From assembly GCA_012064385.1 (NCBI GenBank), contig QRDG01000140.1, positions 1,219,707-1,283,706 on the forward strand: 64,000 nucleotides of DNA, given 5' to 3'. The notes below the pieces were generated by a model that was not told the DNA's origin, did not search any database, and was given only the letters and a program-made list of their open reading frames with translations. Shown here piece after piece: positions 31,051 through 44,884 of the stretch. How positions within the stretch are numbered: position 1 is the stretch's first letter; each line of letters begins with the position of its first letter. Source of the stretch: Puccinellia tenuiflora (lineage: Eukaryota > Streptophyta > Magnoliopsida > Poales > Poaceae). The translations under genes were made by a program, and so were the position numbers.

Positions 31051-32483
31051 GAATACAAGATGCTTAGGGGTGTTTTGTATTTTTCATTACGTTGGCTCAT
31101 TCATGTTGCCACATAGCGTGACCCTTGAGATGTAAACTCTAATACTTATCCGTTGAAAACTATGCAATAAAATAGGATGTATGCATCACTCTGATGCACA
31201 TGCCGGGGATACATCCTAATTTCGGAGACAAAAACAAGAGAGCTTCTAAGAAGGACGAAACCAAGTGCATTCTCATACTGCAGGTACACCCAAACTAAAG
31301 ATAGAACATGAATCAAATAATTATCATATGTTCTACTTAGAAGGCATGGTGTGCTACATGCTACTTTGCTTGACTCACATGTCTAACATACTAATATATA
31401 TCACATGAGTAAAATACTCTCACGACGTTAAGATTGACCACATTTCAGTGATATGAGATTAGCGACTCATTATTCTACATCTGTGTAAAGTGCTTGTAGA
31501 AACGGTGTTGTTTTTAGAGTAACTGCTTTGATGTGAAAGTTATGGCTTGGTCTAAAACAAGTTATAAATATTCTTTCTATCATAGTAATCTATTCCATGA
31601 AAGTTATGACTATGATGTGAAAGTTATGGTTTGGTCTAAAACAAGTTATCAGTGGGCCCATGGTGGAGCACAACCTCTGTAAGACGACCTATTTCCAGTG
31701 GGCCGGCTAGAGCAAGAGGCTAGGTCGGCTACCTATGGGAGTAGGAGACCTACCATTACCCGTAAAAAGATGACAAGGCACCTTGAGAAACAAGCTAGAA
31801 ACAATTGATACGTTCGATCTGTAAGCTTATACACAAACCCTAACACCAGCATAAGTAGGCCTTACCTCCACCGCGAGGGTCGAACCTAGGTATCGTATGT
31901 GTCAATCCTGCTCCTACAATTCCATCGTTTTCCTTGCTCCACCTCGATCCTTAAGCCACCTCTGATGGCTATTTCCGTGACTTTCCAATGACACACGTGC
32001 TCCCATGTTATAGATAAAATTATGTTGAACTCGGGACATGTCATCCAATTTTTGAGTACGAAGTTGTTGTGGCATATTTAATGGACCATATCTCTAATAT
32101 AAGCCTATTGTTGCTATCAAAACAGTATGAGAGTAGGGAGTGTATCTCGAGCTATGTAGTCGCACGTGGCAGTAGTGGGTAGGGGGGTGTACGACGGTCT
32201 TATGTTGGAGGTCATCACACCCTATATGAAAATATGTTCGGACGCCTCAGTGAAGCACGGCATACTCGTATGCTATGGAAGTGCAAATGGGGCTTGGAAA
32301 CCTCCTCAACGTCGGTATCACACCTCCTCAACGTCGGTATGAGTGATACGAAACTCCTCAGGTCCAAAACTAGAGCTTCATGAACAAGTATTGGAGCTCA
32401 AGACCGCTCCCTTTATGTATTGAGTTTTTCTAGATGCTTCTTGTATTGAGTTTGATGCGAATGAGGTACCACACCTTGGAGAC
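31051..32483. other. Repeat-derived spacer
   Basis: No gene. A ~36-bp direct repeat (GTGAAAGTTATGG..TTGGTC) occurs at about 31532 and 31617. A 22-bp tandem pair (CCTCCTCAACGTCGGTAT) is at about 32303-32345. The stretch 31800-31960 (TAAGCTTATACACAAACCCT, then GTCGAACCTAGGTA) looks like a worn LTR. Confidence 0.4.
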
Positions 32484-34260
32484 TGATGCATGTAAAATGC
32501 ATATATGTACTTTGCATTATAATACCCATATTTCAATCATATTTGCATCATATAAGGGTTATATCATTGTTTTATAATGATTTTGGAAAGATTACATAGT
32601 TTTCCTATTTTTCTGGAATTAACTCTGCACTGGCAGAAAACCCTATTTTCTATATTTTGATGTTTCAGGGACCCAAACGACGTCAAAATAACCTGAAAAT
32701 TTACGAGCATCAGTTTTTGGAAGGAACAAAGCGTAGGAGCGAAGGAAGCGAACAAACGGAGGCCCGAGGGCCAGAAGAGGGTGGCCCACGCGGCCAGATT
32801 CCTTGGCCGCATGGGACCCACCATCTGGGGCCTCGAGGCTCCGTTGCCGTCGATCTTTTCTCTAGAACCTTTGTCTTGACCTAAAACCGACTATAAAAAT
32901 AGTCCCCGACGCCCTTCGGAGGGGAGGCCGCCGAAAACACAGAAACAGCGAAACAGAGATCTGGAGCTGCAGATTGGAGGGAGAAAACTCTGACAGAGCG
33001 CTGCCGGCGTGGTCTCCATCTCCCCCAACGACATCTCCACCGTCTCCATGATGAAGAGGGAGTAGTCCACCCCTGGACTATGGGTTTGTGGAAGTAACTT
33101 ATGTATCTCTCCTCTCTCTGGAGCTTCACTAATTAGCACCGTATGAGCTGCCGAACATGATTACGGTCATCTATGTAATTCCTTTGTGGTGGATCTCTTT
33201 ATGAGTTAATATATGTTTGAGATTGCAATTGTTTTGTTTCAGTTATGAAAGTAGATGCATATTATGTACCCCGTTCTTGTATACTTGTTTTGATCAAGCA
33301 TGTTTATGAGAGCGTGTGGGGGGGAACGTGTGCATTAGTTGGAGTAATGAGGGGGTGGCTAGTGCGGTGAAAGTGAGAGAAGTTCCGCGATCCACTTGGG
33401 TATTTTTACCTTACTTTGTTGCCTCACTAGGGATAAAGAAAAATACCATGCTACCGGAGGTGTGGGTGTGACCATTGCCACTTCTCCATGACTAGATCTA
33501 GCATGTTCTTATTTTAACTTCATGTCATAAGACTTAAAGCTATACTCTGATTTATCTTAATTACTGAGGTGCTAAGATTTAGTTCACATCTTGGTGGAGT
33601 ATAAGAGAGATTAATAAACAAAAGATCTCTATGTTAGGACGTGATGCCCATATAATTAGTAACTTGTCATAAAACCTTTTTGTTGCAATCTCATATGTCA
33701 ATTCTAGTGTTCCATTATCTACCACTTTATTAAAGAGAGAGTGCATTTGTGAAACCATGAACCCCGGTCCATTTTTAATCATAAGAAACACCTTTCCAAC
33801 AACTTATAAGCATTTTCCATTTTCTGCCATTTAAAAATACGAAAATACAAAAACACATTTATATCTTGCATTCACAATACAAAACCCAACCATCATTGTT
33901 TCCATCATCCTTGCACATTTATTTATCATCATTGCATATTTATTTCTTGTTTGCATTTGTTATATTTTCATATCATTCTCACACCTTGTGCTTGATAACC
34001 ATTTGGTGAGGTTGAGGGCACAAAACAGTTTACTCTGTTTTGCAGGTTTTCAAGAGAAGGATAAGAAGATAAATCTTTCACTACTGATTCTCCGAGAGTT
34101 CGATATTAAACCCTCGAGTCACCCCTCGTGGGGAAACCGTCTTTCCTATACTACACACTATGCGCTTGGAGTCTCAACCTAAGCTAAGTTCAAGGCCATC
34201 AGAGACTTATATAGGCGAGAAGTTATTGACAAAAGAATAAAGTCTATCGGAAAATCCACT
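32484..34260 (+). mobile_element. LTR retrotransposon fragment (Gypsy-like), plus orientation
   Basis: Begins TGATGCATGTAAAATGCATA at 32484. It has a clear TATA box (CTATAAAAATAG, about 32890) followed by GC-rich leader and then long AT-rich sequence typical of Triticeae Gypsy LTRs. No gag or pol frame follows, and no second copy is in the window. It is therefore a solo LTR or truncated element; the right boundary is not defined. Confidence 0.55.
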
Positions 34261-34612
34261 TTGGCTTGCAGGAGCATATGCTCCCATTACCCAAAAAAAC
34301 AATATTTTAAAATGTCAAAAAAATATGAAAAGATATTTATGGTGTACATCGAGACATTCAATGTTCGCACATAAAGTTTTGCGAAAAAATAATTTTTTAT
34401 AGCCTGTGTAAAAAAAGGCAAAAAGTCTCGTGGAAATTCATTTTGAAGCACTGAAAATTGTCTTTTCCACACCATCCACAGAAAATATCTTTACTTCATG
34501 AAAGTTTATGGATTTTTTAATATATTTTTGAAATTCTTTTAGAATGCATTTTCCAAAATAGGTGGGTCTGATCCTATGAGGCAAAACAACGCCTCTAAAG
34601 CTAGCCCCCTAG
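34261..34612. other. AT-rich spacer
   Basis: Contains GGAGCATATGCTCC, a palindrome often found at MITE ends, but no matching second end. Nothing else was seen. Confidence 0.35.
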
Positions 34613-34617
34613 TCATG

Positions 34618-36216
34618 TGATGATGTGGATGAAACGTTCGCTGGGAGACCCCAAGAGGAAGGTATGATGCAGCAAAGCAGCAATTTCCCTTGATTACAAA
34701 ACCAAGGTTATCGAACCAGTAGGACTTAGAGAAGTCTTAGCAAGGTGTCAACGGTGCCAGAAAAGAGGTGTTGCCGGTGTGCTGACGTGGACCTACATAC
34801 AATCACAAACAAACTACTTTGCCCCAACGAAACAGAGAGGTTGTCAATCTCTCCGGCCTGCTAAACACAAATAATTAAATGTGTGGATGTAAAATATGAT
34901 GAGAGTGAAATATGACCAGCGAGCAAATGATGATGAAAAGCTATGAAAACGGTTGTAAGCAATGTAGAAAAATAGGACCGGGATCCACAGTTCACTAGAG
35001 GTGTCTCTCCAAAAGATATACATGATGGGTAAACAAATTATAGCATGGCAATTGACAGAATTGTGGGCGCACAACAAGGCTATCATAAAACAATATAGTT
35101 CACCGTTTCATCTAATATGGGCATTACATCAAAATACATAGGCCGTCTTCCAACTTCATCTATGACTAATAATCCACCTTGGGATCACTATCCAGCATGT
35201 CACCCAAAAGTATTAAGTTGCAACAAAACAGATCATTGCAATAAGCAAAGTGCATAATGTAAGCAATGTAAATAACACAAGGAAATCATACCGCTGTTTT
35301 CTCCCTAGTGGCAACAGCACATCTCTTGTCTTAATCGTTTCTGTCAGCCTGAGCTCAGACAAGAGAGGCATGAACCCACTATCTAGCATAAATACTCCCT
35401 CATACAACACTAATAATTACTTGGCCAAAGCATTCACTAGCATCGTAGAGCATGCAAGATCATAGATAAAACACAACACAAAGATGAACAAAAGCAATGA
35501 CTTCCACAATTCATTGGATCCATGCAAACACAATCATGTAGCAGTTACAGATAATATGATCTTGATCATGATAAGCAGCTCATAAGATCTAAACAATGGA
35601 GTACAAGGAGGAGAGACAACCATCTAGCTTCTGCTATGGATCCGTAGTCCCGTGGTGGAATGCTCACGCATCACTCCGGAGGCAGGCATGGTGGTGTAGA
35701 TGTTTCCGGTGTCGATTCCCCTCTCCGGCAGGGTGTCGGGAAGAGCTGCAGAACCCTCCCAAACTAGGGTTGGAGATGGCGGCGGCCTCGGACGTCTTCT
35801 AGGAAATATGATCTCGTTCTTAGGGTTTTTGCATCGAGGGGGAATTTATAGGCGAAGAGGCGACGCGAGGAGGTGGGCCACCTGCCCAGGTGGGGTCCAG
35901 GCACGGCCTAAGGGGGCCGCGGCCAGGTGGCGCCTGGAGCCCCTGGGGCTCCCCTCCGGGCGTCCTTCGGGTTCCGTCTTTGTTTCATATTGGAAATAAT
36001 TCCTGTAAAATATCAGCGCAATCCGAGAAACTTTCCAGATCAACTTTTCTGAAACAAAAAGATAGCAGAAAATAGGAACTGGCACTAGACATCTTGTTAA
36101 TAGATTAGTTCCATAAATCATGCCAAAATGATAGAAAAACATTATAAAAACATGTGGCACTGATATATAATCAAGCATGGAACATCAAAAATTATAGATA
36201 CATCGGAGACGTATCA
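34618..36216 (-). repeat. 3' LTR of the Gypsy element
   Basis: 1599 bp, TG...CA on either strand (TGATACGTC on the minus strand at 36216). Directly inside is the purine-rich AAGCTTGGGGATGC, a polypurine-tract candidate. It differs from the other LTR by scattered substitutions and short indels. Confidence 0.93.
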
Positions 36217-38737
36217 GCATCCCCAAGCTTAACTCCTGCTCGTCCTCGAGTAGGTAAGTGATAACAGAATAATTTTTGAAGTGACATGCTACCAAACACA
36301 ATCTTGATCATGTAATCATGTAAAGCATATGAACTGAATGCATTGATCCAAAACAAAGGTTCATTGAATGAAACAAACAATGATTAACCAGGTGTAACAT
36401 CTAAGCAAGAATTAACTAGAAAAGAGTACCTTGGAGATTTAAAAGTATAACACTTAACAATGATTGATATCTCACAAAGCAATATTAGTTCAACAAAGGA
36501 GTTTGGCCGACACAAAGGAATATTTAAGTTTTCAGCATAAAAGCTTCAACTTGCAACTTGTTTATCTCAAGATAAAGACAATACAAAGTTTTCACAGTTA
36601 GACATAAAGGTAACATGAAGTAAAGCATGAACCAAAGTTGATACCAAGTGATTGCTTGAGGGGGTTAAGAAGGAAGAGGAAGACTGACTCAACATAAAAG
36701 TAAAAGAAAGGCCCTTCGCAGAGGGAAGCAGGGATTAGTCATGTGCTAGAGCTTTTTATTATTTTTTTGATTTTTGACAGAAGTAAAATAGTTTTGAGAT
36801 ATGTATGTTTTCATCAACGACTTCACAGTAAAGAAACTAGCTAGTCCCCCATTTCAAGCAAGACTTTTAGACTTGTGAGAGCGGCTGGTTTTAGAGGAGC
36901 AAGTACATTCCTCTTTCTCCTTTGTTTCACCACTAACCAATGTTTGAGCTGATTTCTCAAATTTTTATTGTGCGGAGGAGAATGGTGAGTTATATTTATA
37001 TTTTGCTTAAGCCGCTCTCGGGTTGATTCAAGTGAGGATGTAAACCATCAACACCGGGTGAAAGGGGGAAATGACCTTGCTTGTCACAGGTTATATCTAG
37101 CTTCCCACTGCTTCCTCATGAGCTTAAAAACAGAGGGACAAAAAGGAGAATTTTGAACATTTTAAAGATAGCACATGAAAATTTTACTTGGAGTGGCAGG
37201 GAAATACCACATGTAGGTAGGTATGGTGGACACAAATGGCAAAGATATTTGGCTCAGGGAGTTGGATGCACGAGAAGTATTCCCTCTCAGTACGGAATTT
37301 TTTGGGCTTAGCAGGATATCAAGCAAACACATAACATCAACTTGGATCAATGAATGACTACAGATATACATCATGCATAACCACTGGACTTCACACCGTC
37401 TACCTTGTTAGCCAAACCAACTCTTTGCAAAAAGAATATCTAGACTTTGAGAGCTACCAAGCAGGACAAGCACCACAATTTTAAAGGTTTACAATAGTTC
37501 TTTACTAACCTATTATTACTAGATGATCCACAAGTTTAAGCATTAATCTATTTAATATCTCTAAACAATTGACAAGTATCAAAGATTCAAGACAATGATC
37601 TACAAGATTAAGCAGCACTTTTCACACTTCCTACATGATAATTTCCACTTCACCAAACACCAATCAACTTATTTGAAACAAAACTAAAAGGGTGAAGCAA
37701 CAAGAGCAATACTTCCTAACTACAAATGCTAACAACTCTGAACAAGCAAGAGCTGAAGCAAAAAATAACAAAGGCTAAACACTCAACACATATAAGTGAA
37801 GCACAGGAGTGTATAATGAAAAAGCGGAGCGTGTCTCTCTCCCAAACAAGCATGCATGGATCCAAATTATTGCAAAGACCATAGAACTAAACACAAACAA
37901 ACTTAAAGTAAAAACAAAATGACGCTCCAAAAACAGCACATAATGAGTAAAGGAATAAAAATATATTACCATGAGAGAAACCGATGATTGTTGATGAAGA
38001 AGGGGATGCCTTGGGCATCCCCAAGCTTAGACGCTTGTGACTTCTTGAATATTTCAGAGTAGGGTCCATGGGGAGCCTCCCCAAGCTTAGTCTTTTATCA
38101 CTTCTTGATCTTCCTTCATCACCTCGCACTTGGATACTTGAAAACTTCCTTCACGCAAAACTTATAGCAACTTCATTAGAGGGAATAGTCCACAAAAACA
38201 ATATCTTCCTTCAGGTCCAAAGCACATATCATGAATTTTTTTTTACAACATTAGCTACTGTCACAAAGGTCTAAGTAAAGCTCCCACTTTGTAAAAGAAC
38301 TTCACCCTGCCCGTGAAAGTAGCAATGCAAAACTAAGGACAGAATCTGTCAAAAACAGAACAGACTGTAAAGATGAATTTTTTCGGGACACTTCTGGACC
38401 TCAAATCGGAAAACTTAAAACTATAGAAAGGTAGACAAAATCCGGATGATTGCTATCAAAAATTATTAGCCACATATGATGTTCTGTGATTTTTTGGATT
38501 TTTGAACAGTGAAGAACATAAATCTGTTTCTGGACAGCAAACTCACCAATTAGTCATCCTCTCTTTAGAGACTATTCTTGGCACCAAAACCCCAAAAAAA
38601 GATACAAGGGAGTTGTTACAGAAGTAACATCACCCAAAACTCAAAAAACCAAAAATAAACAGAAGGTAAATAAAAATGTGTTGCCTCCCATAAGCGTTTT
38701 TTCTTTAACGCCTTTTAGCTAGGCAAAAAGGGCAAAT

Positions 38738-40848
38738 TCAAGTTTTATCAATAGGACCAAATTCAAAACCACTCTTTGGCTTAACAATGGAATCAAATGG
38801 TTTATTTATCCTCTTCCTAGGGAAATGTTCCATCCCTTTTTTCAGTGGAAATTGAAATTTAATATTGCCCACTCTCATATCAATAACTGCACCAATAGTT
38901 CTAAGAAACGGTCTTCCCAAAACAATAGGACAAGGAAGCTTAAAATCAAGATCCATAACAATGAAATCAACGGGAACATAATTACCATTAACCATGATGA
39001 GAATATCATCTATTTTACCCAAAGGTGTATGCGAAGTGGCATAAAGAAAATTCACATTTAAATCACAATCTCGTAGTGGTCCAAGATCAAGGGAATCATA
39101 TAACTTTTTTGGCATAATAGAAATACTAGAACCAAGATCACACAAAGCATTACACTCAAAATCATTCACTTTCATTTTAATGGTAGGTTCCCAATCATCC
39201 TCTAATTTCCTAGGAATAGAGAATTCACATTTAAGCTTTTCTTCTCTCACCTCAATGAGAGCATTAGTAATATGCTTAGTAAAAGCCAAGTTCATTTTAC
39301 TTGCATTAGGTGTTTTAGCAAGATTTTGTAAAAACTTTATAACTTCAGTAAGGTTACAATTATCAAAATCAAGATCATTGTCATAAAAAATAACAGGAGC
39401 ATTATCACCTAAAAAATCCATATCATCAAAACTATTTTCAGCATTTTTATCAACAACAATTTCTGTGTTGACTGAAAGTTTTGGGTTCTTTTTAGGTATG
39501 GTAGAAAATTTTCCAACTCATATTCTTTTACCATTAGCATACTTAGGTGTTGTAGATGACTCTTGAGAATTCAACATTTTAATATCATCATTAGTATAAA
39601 TAGTGCAAACATTAGCAACCTTACTATTTTCAGCAATTTCAGCCTCTTTTTCTTCTCTTTCCCATCTAGCATGTAGTTCAGCCAACATTCTTATATTATT
39701 ATCAATTGTAACTTGTATGGCATTTAAAGTTTTATGTTCCTTAACATCATGAGGCAAATTTTTTATTTTAAATAAATCAACTTCATGAGATAAACTATCA
39801 ACTTTAATAATGAGATTATCAAGTTTCTCTAGTTTTTCTTCAACAGTTTTATTGAAATATTTTTGTGAAGTGATAAAATCTTTAAGCATGCTTTCAAGAT
39901 CAGAGGACACACCTCTATTATTGTTTTAAGAATTACCATAAGAATTGCCATAATTTGAAGGATAAGGTTTATAATTATTATTACCAAAGTTGTTCCTATA
40001 AGCACTGTTGTTGAAATTATTTTTAACTAAATTGACATCAACTTGTTCCTCTTGAGCAACCAAAGAAGCTAAAGTAACATTATTTGGATCAATAGGAACT
40101 TGTTTGCTAGCAAGCATAGACATAATCATATCAACCTTATCACTCAAAGAGGAGATTTCCTCGACAGAATTTACCTTCTTACCACTAGGAGCTCTCTCGG
40201 TGTGCCATTGTGAATAATTTTCCATCATCTCATCGAAGAGCTTTGTTGTAGCATCTAATGTGGTGGACATGAAGGTCCCTCCAGCTGCCGAGTTCAATAA
40301 ATTCCTTGAAGAAAAATTTAATCCTGCATAAAAAGTTTGGATGACCATCCAAGTAGTCAGTCCATGAGTGGGATAGTTTTTAACTAGAGATTTCATTCTT
40401 TCCCAAGCTTGAGCAACATTTTCATTATCAAATTATTTAAAGTTCATAATGTTACTCCTCAGTTGTATAATTTTTGTAGGTGGATAATATTTCCCAATAA
40501 AATCATCTTTGCATTTAGTCCAAGAATCAATACTATTCCTAGGTAAAGACAATAACCAATTTTTAGCACATCCTCTTAAAGAAAAGGAAAAAGTTTCTGT
40601 TTTATGATGTCGCCCTCTACTTCTTTATATTTTTGCATATCACATAACTTAACAAAGTTATTTAAATGAGAGGCGGCATCATCACCACTAGCACCAGAAA
40701 ATTGCTCTTTCACGATAAGATTTAATAAAGCAGGCTTTATCTCATAAAATTCGGCTGTGGCAGCCGGTGGAGCAATAGGTGTGCATATAAAGTCATCATT
40801 ATTTGTGCTAGTGAAGTCACACAACTTTGTGTTCTCAGCTGAACTCAT
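38738..40848 (-). pseudogene. Gag and protease-like remnant of the Gypsy element
   Basis: Starts at the ATG at 40848 (MSSAENTKLCDF). Retrotransposon-gag blocks (SGASGDDAASHLNNFVKLCD, then ERMKSLVKNYPTHGLTTWM) are followed by an Asn/Tyr-rich linker and a coiled-coil-like Lys/Glu stretch. The last part, 39421-38738, is a retropepsin-like fold: CDLGSSISIMPKKLYDSL (DLG where active enzymes have DTG or DSG) and IVLGRPFLRTIGA. In-frame stops at about 40435, 39928 and 39517 make it inactive. Confidence 0.8.
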
Positions 40849-41040
40849 TTCCACAAGATAAAAGCAAGAAACTAAGCAAAACAAAAAGAGACTAGTTGGT
40901 GGAATTTTTAATTTTTTTTGTGTTTTTCAGTTTTAGAGCAAACAAAAGGCAAAACAAGACTAACAAAAAATATACTAAGCAAGAGAGTAACAAAGTAAAG
41001 TGAAAGGATGTGTGAAACTCCCCTAGCTGAAGCTTCCAAG

Positions 41041-41058
41041 TCCCCGGCAATAGCACCA
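41041..41058 (-). other. Primer binding site of the Gypsy element
   Basis: The minus strand reads TGGTGCTATTGCCGGGGA, a degenerate form of the TGGCGCCGTTGCCGGGGA site common in Triticeae Gypsy elements, 11 nt inside the right LTR. Confidence 0.7.
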
Positions 41059-41069
41059 GAAAAAGAGAT

Positions 41070-42658
41070 TGATGACGTGGATCACACGTTCGCTGGGAGA
41101 CCCCAAGAGGAAGGTATGATGCAACAAAGTAGCAGTTTCCCTTGATTACAAAACCAAGGTTATCGAACCAGTAGGACTTGGAGAAGGCTTAGCAAGGTGT
41201 CAACGGTGCCAGAAAAGATGTGTTGCCGGCGTGCTGGCGTGGACCTGCACACAATCACAAACAAACTATTTTGCCTCAACGAAACAGAGAGGTTGTTAAT
41301 CTCTCCGGCTTGCTGAACACAAAGAATTAAATGTGTGGATGTAAAATATGATGAGAGTGAAATATGACCAGCGAGCAAATGATGATGAAAAGCTATGAAA
41401 ACGGTTGTAAGCAATGTAGGAAAATAGGACCGGGATCCACAGTTCACTAGAGGTGTCTCTCCAAAAGATATACATGATGGGTAAACAAATTACAGCATGG
41501 CAATTGACAGAATTGTGGGCGCACAACAAGGCTATCATAAAACAATATGGTTCACCGTTTCATCTAATATGGGCATTACGTCAAAATACATAGACCGTCT
41601 TCCAACTACATATATGACTAATAATCCACCTTGGGATCGCTATCCAGCATGTCACCCAAAAGTATTAAGTTGCAAGCAACAGATCATTGCAATAAGCAAA
41701 GTGCATAATGTAAGTAATGTAAATAACACAAGGAAATCACATTGCTGTTTTCTCCCTAGTGGCAACAACACATCTCTTGTCTTAATCGTTTCTGTCAGCC
41801 TGAGCTCAGACAAGAGAGACATGAACCCTCTATCTAGCATAAATACACCCTCATACAATACTAATAATTACTTGGCCAAAGCATCCGCTAGCATCGGAGA
41901 GCATGCAAGATCATAGATAAAACACAACACAAAGATGAACAAAAGCAATGACTTCCGCAATTCATCGGATCCATGCAAACACAATCATGTAGCAGTTACA
42001 GATAATATGACCTTTATCATGATAGGCAGCTCACAAGATCTAAACAATGGAGTACAAGGAGGAGAGACAACCATTTAGCTACTGCTATGGATCCGTAGTC
42101 CCGTGGTGGACTACTCACGCATCACTCCGGAGGCAGGCATGGTGGTGTAGATGCCTCCGGTGTCGATTCCCCTCTCCGGCAGGGTGCCGGGAAGAGCTGC
42201 AGAACCCTCCCGAACTAGGGTTGGAGATGGCGGCGGCCTCGGACGTCTTCTAGGAAATATGATCTCGTTCTTAGGGTTTTTGGGTTGAGGGGGAATTTAT
42301 AGGCAAAGAGGCGATGTGAGGAGGTGGGCCACCTGCCCAGGTGGGGTCCAGGCGCAGCGTAGGAGGGGGCCATGGCCAGGTGGCGTCTGGAGCCCCTGGG
42401 GCTCCCCTCCGGGCGTCCTTCGGGTTCCGTCTTTGTTTCATATTGGAAATAATTCCTGTAAAATATCAGCGCACTCCGAGAAACTTTCCAGAACAAATTT
42501 TCTGAAACAAAAAGATAGCAGAAAACAGGAACTGGCACTGGGCATCTTGTTAATAGGTTAATTCCATAAATCGTGCCAAAATGATATAAAAACATGTGGC
42601 ACTGATATATAATCAAGCATGGAACATAAAAAATTATAGATACGTCGGAGACGTATCA
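41070..42658 (-). repeat. 5' LTR of the Gypsy element
   Basis: 1589 bp, direct-repeat partner of 34618-36216 with the same TGATGA(T/C)GTGG and ...GACGTATCA ends. Confidence 0.93.
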
Positions 42659-42934
42659 TCATGGTAAGTGGAAAGGATAGAAGGTTAAATTTAGTACATT
42701 TAGTATAAGATGGTCTTGGGTGAGAGAGAAGTTAGTTCACACTGAACTAGTCATTCGTTTCTTCCATCTAACGATCTTCATATTTGATTTGTATTTTGTG
42801 TTTTCTCTTCCATGACTTCTTTACAAGGCCTTTATCCTAGGCTTTTGTTCATCTGTCTTGACTTGGCTTTTTTATTGTCCTTGTTTGATTTTGATTTCAA
42901 ATTAGGTGAGACCATCGAGTAAATATCAGTAGTT

Positions 42935-43961
42935 TCCAGTGTATCGTTACATCATAAATTTATAAAAACTAAGCATAGATTCAACCGCTAGATCCTCCAA
43001 GTTTTTTGGGTCAAGTGTGTCGTACAAATAACATTGTGTTCAATAGTATTCCCACAACGCGTGATTATATGTACTTAATATTGAAATATAATCACTTCAA
43101 CTAACCACCAATGATCATACAAATATTATGGGTTCACAACTTTAACATTCATACAGTTTGATCTATTATGCTCTCCGAAATGTGTTTGATATTATCTAAT
43201 GTACAAAACTTCTCATATAATTTTCTCATATATAAAATTATATATAATATTAAAATTGAAAACTTAGTTATCATTGCTTTAATTTTACAACCAGTAGGAC
43301 TCACACCAGAGAGAGTATCAGTCTAATTTTACAACCAGTAGGACTCAAAATATTCTGGTCTGTGTTATGGTTGACTGCTTACAAAAACCTTCTAATTTTC
43401 TGTTAGAAATTCCAACCAAACAACATGATTTGATATCAGTACATTCTTCTGACACGTGAACCCACAGACTCATCAACTAAAGTTGTGCGACTTTGGCAGC
43501 GCAAAAGTTTTATAAAATTCATAAGTTCTGATATTACGGAACTTCATATGAAACATCCAATATATCATCCAGTGTATCGTTACATCATAAATTTATAAAA
43601 ACTAAGCATAGATTCAACCGCTAGATCCTCCAAGTTTTTTGGGTCAAGTGTGTCGTACAAATAACATTGTGTTCAATAGTATTCCCACAACGCGTGATTA
43701 TATGTACTTAATATTGAAATATAATCACTTCAACTAACCACCAATGATCATACAAATATTATGGGTTCACAACTTTAACATTCATACAGTTTGATCTATT
43801 ATGCTCTTCGAAATGTGTTTGATATTATCTAATGTACAAAACTTCTCATATAATTTTCTCATATATAAAATTATATATAATATTAAAATTGAAAACTTAG
43901 TTATCATTGCTTTAATTTTACAACCAGTAGGACTCACACCAGAGAGAGTATCAGTCTAATT
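42935..43961 (+). repeat. Recent tandem duplication (633-bp offset)
   Basis: 42935-43328 and 43568-43961 are 394-bp direct copies that differ, by eye, at one position (CTCTCCG against CTCTTCG). The intervening 239 bp starts with another short copy of AATTTTACAACCAGTAGGAC. No coding capacity. Confidence 0.9.
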
Positions 43962-44731
43962 AAACTTATCAATGCTGACACGTTTGTGTTTTTCATGGGA
44001 AAACCATGTTGGTTGGTTCATACAAGATACACAATTTGTGGTAAAGACTTCCTCCTAAGTAACAATTTTTTTTAGAGATTGGTTCTTTCTTGGATATAAT
44101 AGATAAATATACAATAATTATGAGAATACTTTACTATTTGGGGTCCTCGTACTCTTGAGGTCCGTGGAGGATGCCCAGTTAGCCTGACCTATAGCCCTGC
44201 TCTAGACCCTTAAAGTGGCCTTGTCGGTGCCACCGCATAGCCACGAGTGTCAATAACTCCGTATCCAAAACACCAGGCGCACAACCGCATGTTCGTGTGC
44301 TGCATCACTTTGTCCTACATCGTCCTTTGGCTAGTCATCACCATCGACGATATTGACATGCTCATCCTCTTCATGGTGTATGCCCCTGCATCACTTTGTC
44401 CTACATTATCCTTTAGCTAGTCATCACCGTCGACGGTATTGACATGCTCTCCTCTTCATGATGGACGCTCTGAAGGCAAAGTGATGGTGCTCAGTGGTCT
44501 GGGCGATGAGCTTAATCTGGTTGTGGGCTTTGTCCTAGCTGGCTTTTGGCTTCCCTTTATTTTTTATTCCTTGGATGTATCGAAGTGTACTACCGATATA
44601 GATGTATTAATTTGGTTGGCTCCTTACAACTCGGGGGGCCTAGGGCGGTCGACCCGCCCTCTGGACCGGCCCTGGCGGCTAAGCGCAAGTTTAACAATTA
44701 ATTGATTTACTTGGGCCAAATATCGCAACTA
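43962..44731. other. Spacer with 87-bp tandem duplication
   Basis: Two imperfect copies (about 44303-44375 and 44390-44461) share GCATCACTTTGTCCTACAT, CTAGTCATCACC and GACATGCTC. No gene was recognised. Confidence 0.6.
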
Positions 44732-44884
44732 CTCTACTATTCCAAATTAATTCAAGCCGGATTTCTTTAAATTTGACCTAATATTTTAAAAATATGCTAT
44801 TATCTACTCTATAGGCTTGGTCAATCCTTCAAAATTTTGATCTAGGACAAAACTTAAACTTCAATTAATTTGGAACAGAGGTAG
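44732..44884. mobile_element. Stowaway MITE, diverged
   Basis: 153 bp, left end CTCTACTATTCCAAATTAATT, right end AATTAATTTGGAACAGAGG(TAG), TA on both sides (44730-44731, 44885-44886). Confidence 0.8.

Larger units (their letters stand above)
34618..42658 (-). mobile_element. Complete gag-only Gypsy-type LTR retrotransposon
   Basis: 8.0-kb element with two LTRs of about 1.6 kb in direct orientation and a perfect 5-bp target duplication TCATG (34613-34617 and 42659-42663). The orientation is minus: primer site next to the right LTR, gag near it. The interior encodes a broken gag and an aspartic-protease-like segment; no reverse transcriptase, RNase H or integrase is seen in 36217-38737. It is non-autonomous and would need another element's enzymes to move. 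Confidence 0.93.

Noticed and set aside
34844..36178. Short frames in the Gypsy LTRs (and their copies at 41296-42616)
   Set aside because: Present in both LTRs in parallel, without homology to known domains; non-coding LTR sequence.
44439..44705. 88-codon plus-strand frame beginning MTCSPLHDGRSEGK
   Set aside because: Overlaps the 87-bp tandem duplication, has no alternative support and random composition.
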